Source: Flavobacterium lacisediminis (lineage in GTDB: Bacteria; Bacteroidota; Bacteroidia; Flavobacteriales; Flavobacteriaceae). Taken from it: a DNA stretch of 64,000 nucleotides. Location of the stretch: contig NZ_JAPCIO010000003.1 of the NCBI RefSeq assembly GCF_025909975.1, positions 327,934 through 391,933 on the forward strand, written 5' to 3'. The notes beneath the pieces were generated by a model, which saw nothing but the letters and a program-made list of their open reading frames with translations, had not been told where the DNA came from and searched no databases. A program made the translations under genes and the position numbers. Shown piece by piece: positions 53,452 to 61,876 of the stretch (the stretch's first letter is position 1; each line of letters begins with the position of its first letter).

Positions 53452-54639
53452 TTAAAGTTCATCGTATTTATCACCAAAATTAAAGGTAAGTGAGAAACGC
53501 AACGTATTTTCTAATGGATTTTTCACTGTTGAAGTAGAAAACAAATACGACACATCAATTTTGACAATATTATATTTGAAACCTGCTCCTAAAGTAAAAT
53601 ACTTTCTTGCTCCTTTTAATTCATTTTCATTAAAATACCCCATTCGCAATGCAAATGAGTCTTGATACCAATATTCTGCACCTAAAGCCCAAGTAAACTC
53701 TTTTAACTCTTCAGAAAAACCATCAGGAGCATCGTTAAATGATTTAAAAATACCACTTACCCAACTTGTTTTTCTATATCTACTATTTGCTTCTGCATAA
53801 TCAGAACTATCAATATCTCCATCATCATCAAAATCTTTAACTTCTTGAGGTGTTGGCACTAATAACTTAGTAACTTCAGCACTAACACTAACCTTATTAT
53901 ATTCATCAAAAATAAAATCAAAACCTCCACCAAGACGCATATTTGCAGGTAAGAAATTATCATTTAAATCATCATTATCATAACTTATTTTTGGTCCCAT
54001 ATTTTGAAAATTGAAACCAGCTCTCCATCTTCCATTAAAATCATCATACGCAACTTCTTCAGATTGATAATAACCTGCAATATCAACTGCAAAAGTTGAA
54101 GCTGAAGATGCATCTGTACTTGCGTCAGCAATTTTTAAATTTGAACGAATATATCGACCTCCAACTGCCATAGAAAATCTTTCGCTTAGTTTTAGCGAAT
54201 AAGAACCATCTAATGCTAATTCATTTGGATTTACAGTTCTTGGAATTTCATTAGGATCACCTGTTTCTCTTAATTCAATGTCTCCTAATCCAAAAAAACG
54301 GAAAGAACCAGCAAAAGCACTTCTTTCATTAATTTTATTATAATAAGTTAATTGACCAAGTGAAATATCGTTTGCAATACTGGTAAGATAAGGCGTATAA
54401 CTCACAGAAAAACCTTGCTTATCTAAAGAAAAAGCATACTTTGCTGGATTATATTGTTGTGAAAAAGCATCAGTAGATGTTGCTACCCCCATATCAGCCA
54501 TACCCGCAGAACGCGCATCAGCAGCTATAAGTAAGAATGGAACTCCTGTAGTAATAACACGATTATCTTCTTGTGCTTTTGCATATTGACTAACCGCTAA
54601 AACGGCTAATAATAAAGCAATTTTTCTCATTTTTTTCAT
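53452..54639 (-). CDS. porV: type IX secretion outer membrane protein PorV (LptO)
   Basis: A 395-residue outer membrane beta-barrel of the FadL-like class. A signal peptide (ends YAKAQ, residue 22) is followed by the PorV hallmark VITTGVPFLLIAADARSAGM, and then by alternating amphipathic strands to the end. PorV binds the C-terminal signal of cargo at the translocon and carries it to PorU for cleavage. It lies 30 bases after porU on the same strand and ends at a terminator, so porU and porV form a two-gene operon. Confidence 0.96.
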   Translation of the reverse strand: MKKMRKIALLLAVLAVSQYAKAQEDNRVITTGVPFLLIAADARSAGMADMGVATSTDAFSQQYNPAKYAFSLDKQGFSVSYTPYLTSIANDISLGQLTYYNKINERSAFAGSFRFFGLGDIELRETGDPNEIPRTVNPNELALDGSYSLKLSERFSMAVGGRYIRSNLKIADASTDASSASTFAVDIAGYYQSEEVAYDDFNGRWRAGFNFQNMGPKISYDNDDLNDNFLPANMRLGGGFDFIFDEYNKVSVSAEVTKLLVPTPQEVKDFDDDGDIDSSDYAEANSRYRKTSWVSGIFKSFNDAPDGFSEELKEFTWALGAEYWYQDSFALRMGYFNENELKGARKYFTLGAGFKYNIVKIDVSYLFSTSTVKNPLENTLRFSLTFNFGDKYDEL

Positions 54640-54669
54640 TAATATTAATTTGACAAATATAGTATTTTA

Positions 54670-57600
54670 TTATAGGATTACAAGTTTCTCGAATTTTTCT
54701 ACCGATTTACCTGTTGTTGTTGACCGAACTGTTAGTTTGTATACATAAACGCCTTTTCCTATCTTATCACCAAAATCATCTTTCCCATCCCAAGTAATTT
54801 CTCTACATAAAAAACCATCAGTTATAACTTGCTGGTTTATTGTTTTTACTAATTTCCCAGAAATAGTTAAAATTTGAACCTGAACATCTAAGGGCTCAAA
54901 TGGCATATTATGGCTAAACCAAAATTCGGTATAACTCACAAACGGATTAGGATAATTCAATACTTTTTCAATACGTAAACCCTCATCTGAACAAACCGCA
55001 TTAAACTGAATTTCTGCAGTTACTAGATTGTTGTATACATCCCAGGCTTTAAATAAAATTGTATGCATTCCTGGCGTTAAATCTCGGAATGGAAATCTTA
55101 CTTTTCCAGTTGTATAATCATCATTTTCTGTTTCATAATACTCATTCAACACATACGGATTAGATTCGTCACCATCTAAAATAGCCACTATATCGTGACC
55201 AATTCCACTAGCCGTATTGATCCCATTTTCATCTTTCAAAATAGCAATCAAATAAGGCGAACAATTTGTAATTCCGCCAGAAGCAAAACTTTCGTCATTC
55301 ATATACAATTGCACTGTAGGCGGATTAGAATCTGTAGGAGCATTTACGTTAACACCTCCAATTTGGATTGTTTTATCAAAACCTGTTTGATTATCTAAAT
55401 TAGGCGCATCGCGTTTAGCATAAAAACTAATCTTTCCATTTCCTACTGGCACTCTAATATCTTGAGGCACCACAAAACTAAACTCAAACTGACCATTAAC
55501 CACCGAAGCATTTCCTCTAAAAACAGTTTCTCCTAAAGTTACAAAATTCATTATTATAAGTCCGCTTCCATTAGTAACACCATTATTCCCCAACGTACTT
55601 CTGTTAATATCTTTGTCAAAAATTTGCACAGCTAAATCACCATTATAATTTGAAATTACTGCATCATTTTCATCCCAAACCTCACCTGTAATTTTAACTA
55701 AACTCAAGGCTTGCAATACTGGCAATGGCTGATTTACAGGAACATCATTTACTTTTGTTAATACAACTTTAGGTCTAGGAATCGCAAGCTTAACTGCAGG
55801 ATCACCAATAAAAGAAACTACTCTTCTATTATCAGAAGTTGTTGCTAATTTTGTTAATCGAAGCGCTTCTGAAATTGTTGGATAATTTGTAGAACCAAAT
55901 GCATACAAATATTCGCTCAAATAATTATTCATCACAAAACCAGTTGTTACACCAATTTGCCGGGTTGTAGCTGCTAAAGCAATTGCTCCACCGCTTTTAT
56001 TCCAATACATATATTCACCTCCGGTAAAACGGTTTGGATCATCAAAACGTGTGAATTCGCAAGTTATTGTAATAAAAAGTGGATATCTGTAACGATTGGT
56101 CAAATTTTGAGCGTCAATTTTTTCAAATAAACGTTCCCTAGCTAATGCTTCCTCATTTCCATGACCAAAATAATTAAACACTAACGCACCTTGCTCCAAA
56201 GCATCTAAAAAATCATTTTTCGCTTCAGGATAACGTTCACCACCAGCTGCCACTTGTTGGATATAAGCATCGGCATGTATTTTTTTGACATTTACAAAAG
56301 GTTTTTGTGTTGTTAATGTATTAGCCAAATTATCCAATCCAAACTGAAGCGTGGCATCGGTTGTATTATCAGCATCATCTGAATAGATTACATAATTATT
56401 TCGCCATCTACCATAGGATTGCTCATCATGATACTCCACTACTTTATCCACCATTTCCTTAGCTTGACCAATATTAGAAACCAACATTCGCCCAACAGCA
56501 ATATCAATCCCGTCAAAACCACCATTCATTTGTCCTTCACCACCATCCATTAATCCATAAAAATCATCCGACATAAATGACGAATACAATGACATATTAG
56601 AAATATTATTGATATCAGAAGAAAAAGGATTGAAACCATGAAAAACAGGAACTATATTAGTATTACTAAAAAGTCTGCTTTTATAATCGTACGAAGCATC
56701 CCCAAATAGATTTACATATTTAACTCTCTTGTCTGGTACTGAGGCATTCCAATATACATATTTAATCAAATTACGAATAGCCGCAATATCTTGCTTACCA
56801 GAGGAAAATTCTTGGTAAATTTTTTCCAACGTAATAACTCGTACACTTAATCCCGAATTATTTCTATGAAAATCTGCCAAACGTTCAGCTTGAGTAATTA
56901 AGAATTGAGGAGTTATAATTAAATAATCAATATCTTGAAAATTACCTTGATTATTATTAAAAATTGTCCCTTTTATGTTTTGGTTTTGAACTACACTATT
57001 AGCTTCCTTCAAAGGGACATAAGTATCTGACAAATCTAGTGCAACATATTTTCTCTGATTACCTAAATTTACTTTGAAAGAAAAAGTAGCACCCGCAGTA
57101 TTCTCATACTTAGCAACATTTGATAAATCTGTTACATCCCAAACCTGAGGAATATTAGCAGCCGTTGTAATGGTATATTGCCCTATTCCAACATTATTTT
57201 GTTCGTCATTATTAAAAAACGAAAATTGTTTACCAAAACCAACAAGGTTACGTTTAGAAGAAATTTTAATAAAATCTAAATACCCATTTGAACTAGGAAC
57301 ACCTCCATTATTGTAAGTCAATTTTACACTAATTGTGTTTGAAGTAACAGAAATAGAATTATTAATTGCAGACTCATAACCTTCAACACCACTAAAAGCA
57401 ACTAAAGCTGGAAAATTTATAGATCCAATATCCTGATTATTCACTTTAAAAGCAAATGATGAATTCCCAAAAGACTTAGAAGCTGTATTTACATAAATAG
57501 AAATCGGTGTTACATTATCTAAATTTGGAATAGTAAAATCAAAAGTTTGTTCATTTGTAATATTAAATTGCTCCCCAAACCATCTTCTACCTACTTTACC

Positions 57601-58542
57601 AACGTTGACTAAATCTTTTTCATAATATAAAACATCATCAAACTTAGAAAAATTAAGAGTTGGTGTTCCTGATGGTTCTGTCGCTAATTGAATTCTTTTT
57701 CCTGCTCCACCAGAAGACGTTACATAATAATATGACTTGTCGGCAAATAAATTCACACTAGTTAAACTTTCCGTATTCCAAGTATCGACTCCCTCGGCAT
57801 AAAATAAAATATAGTCATTGTTATCAAAAACACCATCATCTTCACCCGAAAACTGAATAGCATTTTCAACTAAATCATCAGAATAAGGCAAGGAATTATT
57901 CAAAGGCAACATCCTACCTCCATTTCCATAAATTTTAATATTTCTAGGATCAACATTTACATTGAAACCTAGGCTTTGCAGAAATGATTTAGAAATTTTA
58001 TAAATACCCGATTTCTCAACATAAAAGCGATACCAACTTCCAGTTGCCAAAACGGAATTAGAAATAGATTGAACTACATTTGGATTTTGATTTCTGTTGG
58101 ATTGAGTATTTTGAAAAGAGTAAGAAAATGAAATAACTCTTTTATAAATATTAGCTTCTTTAATGATTGGACTAACAATAAGCAACCCTTTATAATCATC
58201 ACGAGCACGAACAACTTCTAAAGACGCCTGAATTTTATTTGGAATAAGCGATTTATTTAAATCGAAAAGTTCAGATTCAGTCATGGTTTGATAAATCACA
58301 TTTGAAATAACAAGACTTGAAGAATTAGTAAGAGCAGAGACAGAAACAATTTTTCTATACTGAATTTTCTTCAAAGGAATATCAATATCATAAAACTCTA
58401 AATCAAATTGCGGTACTTTTATTGTGGCTTCCCCAATATTATAATCCACGCTCGAATTCCAATTAATCGAAACTTTCTCCGATTGCTGAGCTTTAGCAAA
58501 CGTAAAATAAAATAAAAACAAAAATAAAGTAGTCTTTTTCAT
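54670..58542 (-). CDS. porU: type IX secretion C-terminal signal peptidase PorU
   Basis: A 1290-residue gingipain-like (C25) cysteine peptidase. A signal peptide ends TFAKAQ. Residues about 545-970 are the C25 domain, with the catalytic dyad His794 (NYFGHGNEEAL) and Cys828 (ITITCEFTRFDDP). The C-terminal part contains Ig-like domains and an FlgD-like end (VYVYKLTVRSTTTGKSVEKF). PorU removes C-terminal sorting domains and transfers cargo to its anchor at the cell surface. It is divergent to gldJ across a 211-base spacer, an arrangement I recall as conserved in Flavobacterium. Confidence 0.96.
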   Translation of the reverse strand: MKKTTLFLFLFYFTFAKAQQSEKVSINWNSSVDYNIGEATIKVPQFDLEFYDIDIPLKKIQYRKIVSVSALTNSSSLVISNVIYQTMTESELFDLNKSLIPNKIQASLEVVRARDDYKGLLIVSPIIKEANIYKRVISFSYSFQNTQSNRNQNPNVVQSISNSVLATGSWYRFYVEKSGIYKISKSFLQSLGFNVNVDPRNIKIYGNGGRMLPLNNSLPYSDDLVENAIQFSGEDDGVFDNNDYILFYAEGVDTWNTESLTSVNLFADKSYYYVTSSGGAGKRIQLATEPSGTPTLNFSKFDDVLYYEKDLVNVGKVGRRWFGEQFNITNEQTFDFTIPNLDNVTPISIYVNTASKSFGNSSFAFKVNNQDIGSINFPALVAFSGVEGYESAINNSISVTSNTISVKLTYNNGGVPSSNGYLDFIKISSKRNLVGFGKQFSFFNNDEQNNVGIGQYTITTAANIPQVWDVTDLSNVAKYENTAGATFSFKVNLGNQRKYVALDLSDTYVPLKEANSVVQNQNIKGTIFNNNQGNFQDIDYLIITPQFLITQAERLADFHRNNSGLSVRVITLEKIYQEFSSGKQDIAAIRNLIKYVYWNASVPDKRVKYVNLFGDASYDYKSRLFSNTNIVPVFHGFNPFSSDINNISNMSLYSSFMSDDFYGLMDGGEGQMNGGFDGIDIAVGRMLVSNIGQAKEMVDKVVEYHDEQSYGRWRNNYVIYSDDADNTTDATLQFGLDNLANTLTTQKPFVNVKKIHADAYIQQVAAGGERYPEAKNDFLDALEQGALVFNYFGHGNEEALARERLFEKIDAQNLTNRYRYPLFITITCEFTRFDDPNRFTGGEYMYWNKSGGAIALAATTRQIGVTTGFVMNNYLSEYLYAFGSTNYPTISEALRLTKLATTSDNRRVVSFIGDPAVKLAIPRPKVVLTKVNDVPVNQPLPVLQALSLVKITGEVWDENDAVISNYNGDLAVQIFDKDINRSTLGNNGVTNGSGLIIMNFVTLGETVFRGNASVVNGQFEFSFVVPQDIRVPVGNGKISFYAKRDAPNLDNQTGFDKTIQIGGVNVNAPTDSNPPTVQLYMNDESFASGGITNCSPYLIAILKDENGINTASGIGHDIVAILDGDESNPYVLNEYYETENDDYTTGKVRFPFRDLTPGMHTILFKAWDVYNNLVTAEIQFNAVCSDEGLRIEKVLNYPNPFVSYTEFWFSHNMPFEPLDVQVQILTISGKLVKTINQQVITDGFLCREITWDGKDDFGDKIGKGVYVYKLTVRSTTTGKSVEKFEKLVIL

Positions 58543-58753
58543 TAGCTATAAAACGTGATTAACACCTATATATTACAAAGAGAAAAAAAATATTTAGTTT
58601 ATTCTAATTTTTTACAATAAAACTTAGCTTAAAACGTTGTAAGAGAAAGGATTTTAACATAACATTAATTTTTTTTTACAAAATTTTAAAAACATGTTGC
58701 ATTTTAATTCATAATTATTATCTTGCGACACTAAATTTATTACCTACTAAAGT

Positions 58754-60457
58754 ATGAAAATTAAGAAAATTATGGCTTTAAAAGTGTTAGTAGTATTAGC
58801 ACTGGCATTAGGTTTTACTGGTTGTAGCAAAAAAGGAAGCACAAAAGGTGGTTCTACTGCTACGGGATGGAAAATCAATGACAAAAAAGGTGGATTTCAG
58901 TTTAACGACAAGTTTAAGCAACAAGAAACCCCTCCAGGGATGATCTCAGTAGAAGGTGGTACTTTTACAATGGGTAAAGTACAAGACGATGTTATGCATG
59001 ATTGGAATAACTCTCCAAATCAACAACACGTACAATCTTTCTTCATGGATGAAACAGAAGTTACAAACAAAATGTATTCTGAATACTTATTTTGGGTAAA
59101 AACTGTATTTCCTCCAACAGAAGAAAATTACAAACATATCTACAACGGAGCAATTCCAGATACTCTAGTATGGAGAAATCGTTTAGGTTATAACGAAACG
59201 ATGACTAACAACTACTTAAGACACCCAGCTTACGCTGACTACCCTGTAGTTGGAGTTAACTGGATTCAAGCTGTTGAATTTAGTAAATGGAGAACTGACC
59301 GTGTAAATGAGAATATTTTAGAGCGTGAAGGTTACCTTAAAAAAGATAACAAAATCAAATTAGGTTCTGATGTAACTGCTGAAAACTCTTTCAGTACTGA
59401 AACTTATATCAATACTCCATCTAAATCATTTGGAGGTAATGAAGAAGTTGTATTGAAAAAAGAAATGGGTGGAGGTAGAAGACCAGCTGCAGATACTGCT
59501 AAAAACGTATATGCTCAAAGAAGTTCTGGTTTAATTTTACCAGAATACAGATTACCAACAGAAGCTGAGTGGGAATATGCTGCTGTAGCTTTAGTTGGAA
59601 ACAGAGAATACAACATTTACAAAGGACAAAAGAAATACCCATGGAGTGGTCAATATACTCGTTCGTCTAAAAGACAATACAGAGGTGACCAATTAGCCAA
59701 CTTTAAACAAGGTAAAGGGGATTACGGAGGAATTGCAGGTTGGTCTGATGACGGAGCTGACATTACTAATAAAGTAAAAAGTTATGCACCAAATGATTTC
59801 GGATTATACGACATGGCTGGTAACGTAGCTGAGTGGGTACAAGACGTTTATAGACCTATGGTTGATGATGAAGCAAATGACTTCAACTACTTTAGAGGTA
59901 ACGTTTATACTAAAAATAAAATTGGTGAAGATGGAGTTGTTGAATTAGTAACTTCTGACAACATTACTTACGATACTTTAAGTAATGGTAGAATTATGGC
60001 TAGAAATTTCCCTGGTCAAATTGCTCAAGTACCAGTTGATGAAAACGAAACTTATTTAAGAACTCAATTCTCAACTTCTGATAACAGAAATTATAGAGAT
60101 GGTGATAGACAATCTACTCGCTACTATAAATTTAACGATTCAGAAGAAGGAAGTGAAGGAGGAAGTGAAGAAAAATTCAGAATGTACGAAGCTCCTAAGC
60201 ACTCTATTTCAGCAGATAGCTTAGGTAAAATGAATAAGAAATTTGATAAATCTAGCAAAAGAACTACATTAGTAGATGACAATGTTAGAGTTTACAAAGG
60301 AGGTTCATGGAGAGATAGAGCTTACTGGTTAGACCCTGCTTCTAGAAGATTCTTCCCTCAAGATATGGCTACAGACTATATCGGATTTAGATGTGCAATG
60401 TCTAAAGTAGGTCCTAAGTCAAACAAAAAGACTCCTAGAGGAAATCCTAAAAAATAA
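58754..60457 (+). CDS. gldJ: gliding motility lipoprotein GldJ
   Basis: A 567-residue lipoprotein. The lipobox is GFTGC (Cys24), followed by basic residues SKKG, so periplasm-facing retention is expected. The rest is a formylglycine-generating-enzyme-like (SUMF1) domain: MISVEGGTFTMGK, DETEVTNKMYSEY, LPTEAEWEYAA, YDMAGNVAEWVQDVY, KGGSWRDRAYW and IGFRCAMS. GldJ is needed for gliding and for stability of GldK and the type IX secretion motor. It is not expected to be catalytic. It is followed by a strong terminator and then murF. Confidence 0.97.
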   Translation: MKIKKIMALKVLVVLALALGFTGCSKKGSTKGGSTATGWKINDKKGGFQFNDKFKQQETPPGMISVEGGTFTMGKVQDDVMHDWNNSPNQQHVQSFFMDETEVTNKMYSEYLFWVKTVFPPTEENYKHIYNGAIPDTLVWRNRLGYNETMTNNYLRHPAYADYPVVGVNWIQAVEFSKWRTDRVNENILEREGYLKKDNKIKLGSDVTAENSFSTETYINTPSKSFGGNEEVVLKKEMGGGRRPAADTAKNVYAQRSSGLILPEYRLPTEAEWEYAAVALVGNREYNIYKGQKKYPWSGQYTRSSKRQYRGDQLANFKQGKGDYGGIAGWSDDGADITNKVKSYAPNDFGLYDMAGNVAEWVQDVYRPMVDDEANDFNYFRGNVYTKNKIGEDGVVELVTSDNITYDTLSNGRIMARNFPGQIAQVPVDENETYLRTQFSTSDNRNYRDGDRQSTRYYKFNDSEEGSEGGSEEKFRMYEAPKHSISADSLGKMNKKFDKSSKRTTLVDDNVRVYKGGSWRDRAYWLDPASRRFFPQDMATDYIGFRCAMSKVGPKSNKKTPRGNPKK

Positions 60458-60475
60458 TTTTCATACAAAATACTT

Positions 60476-60507
60476 AAAAAAGCCCTTTCGTTTGAAAGGG
60501 CTTTTTT
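60476..60507 (+). terminator. Rho-independent terminator after gldJ
   Basis: A GC-containing stem, AAGCCCTTTC (60480-60489) and GAAAGGGCTT (60494-60503), has a four-base loop and is extended by A and T runs. Eight T follow from 60502. It lies 20 bases after the stop, and the murF start is only 28 bases beyond. Confidence 0.9.
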
Positions 60508-60537
60508 TTATCTTCGTTTCGATTTAAAAAAACACAC

Positions 60538-61824
60538 ATGATCACAATCGCCTCTTTACATACTTTGTTTTTAAATTGCTCTAGTGTTTCAATAGACACT
60601 CGTAAAATAGAAAAAGACTCACTATTTATTGCACTTAAAGGAGAAAACTTTGACGCTAATACTTTTGCAAAAGAAGCCTTAGAAAAAGGGGCAAAATATG
60701 TGATAATTGACAACCCAAAGTATCAAATAGACGAGCGTACTTTATTAGTTGAAGATTCCCTTACATCATTACAAGAATTAGCAAAATTCCACAGAAGCTA
60801 TCTTGGTTTACCAATTATAGCCTTAACGGGAAGTAATGGAAAAACAACTACTAAAGAATTAATCCATGCAGTGCTTTCAAAAAAATACAATACATTAGCA
60901 ACTATTGGCAACTTAAACAACCATATTGGAGTTCCGCTTACATTATTAAGATTCACAAAAGAAACCGAAATTGGTATTGTTGAAATGGGTGCCAATCATC
61001 AAAAAGAAATCGAATTCTTATGCCAAATTGCAAAACCTGATTACGGCTATATCACTAATTTTGGCAAAGCTCATTTAGAAGGGTTTGGTGGTGTTGAAGG
61101 AGTAATCAAAGGCAAAAGCGAAATGTATGATTTCCTAAAAAGCAACAACAAAATTACATTTGTAAATCTAGACGACACGATTCAAAAAGAAAAAACTGAA
61201 AAAATAGAGAGATATACATTTTCAACAAATGATGAAAATTCAGATTTAAAAATCTCAAAAATTGAAGCCAATCCAATGGTGACTATTTTTTTCAATAATC
61301 AAATCATTAAATCACATCTTATCGGAATTTACAACGCTAACAATATCAATGCTGCGATAACAATCGGAAACTATTTTAAAGTTTCAGAAGATTTAATCAA
61401 AGAAGCAATTGAAAATTACATTCCAGAAAACAATCGTTCACAATTAATTGAGAAAGATGGGAATGAAATTATTTTAGATGCTTACAATGCAAATCCAAGC
61501 AGTATGTCGGCCGCCATAGCAAATTTCATACAATTAGAAAAGAAAAACAAAATTGCGATACTAGGAGACATGTTTGAACTAGGTAAGGAAAGCCTGATTG
61601 AACATAAAAAAATCATTGAAATTTTATTTAATGAAACTAATATTAATACTTATTTTATTGGAAAAGATTTTTATAGTAATCGCATTAATAATTCACACAT
61701 GAACTTCTTTGAAGATTTTGAGACATTTTCAGATTTTTTAAAGTTGAACCAACCAAGTAATAGTTTACTTCTTATTAAAGGATCCAGAGGAATGGCATTA
61801 GAACGAATTTTAACTATTATCTAA
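60538..61824 (+). CDS. murF: UDP-N-acetylmuramoyl-tripeptide--D-alanyl-D-alanine ligase
   Basis: A 428-residue Mur ligase. Residues 1-85 form the UDP-binding domain, with SIDTRKIEKDSLFIALKGEN. The ATP-binding loop is GSNGKTTT (98-105), the carbamylated-lysine region is GKAHLEGFGG, and the C-terminal domain has LDAYNANPSSM. It adds D-Ala-D-Ala to the UDP-MurNAc tripeptide, the last cytoplasmic precursor step. It lies after gldJ, as is common in flavobacteria. The DAYNANP motif fixes it as MurF rather than MurE. Confidence 0.97.
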   Translation: MITIASLHTLFLNCSSVSIDTRKIEKDSLFIALKGENFDANTFAKEALEKGAKYVIIDNPKYQIDERTLLVEDSLTSLQELAKFHRSYLGLPIIALTGSNGKTTTKELIHAVLSKKYNTLATIGNLNNHIGVPLTLLRFTKETEIGIVEMGANHQKEIEFLCQIAKPDYGYITNFGKAHLEGFGGVEGVIKGKSEMYDFLKSNNKITFVNLDDTIQKEKTEKIERYTFSTNDENSDLKISKIEANPMVTIFFNNQIIKSHLIGIYNANNINAAITIGNYFKVSEDLIKEAIENYIPENNRSQLIEKDGNEIILDAYNANPSSMSAAIANFIQLEKKNKIAILGDMFELGKESLIEHKKIIEILFNETNINTYFIGKDFYSNRINNSHMNFFEDFETFSDFLKLNQPSNSLLLIKGSRGMALERILTII

Positions 61825-61831
61825 AAAACAA

Positions 61832-61860
61832 AAAGAGCTGCACTAGATTGACAGCTCTTT
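61832..61860. terminator. bidirectional terminator between murF and the adhesin gene
   Basis: Arms AAAGAGCTG (61832-61840) and CAGCTCTTT (61852-61860) flank an eleven-base loop. A and T runs flank both sides and suit both convergent genes. Confidence 0.87.
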
Positions 61861-61876
61861 TTTTATAAGTTTTAGC

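Noticed and set aside
58697..58735. Possible gldJ promoter (TTG ... TATCTTG)
   Set aside because: The -7 box is one base short of TAnnTTTG and the spacing of 29 bases is too long.
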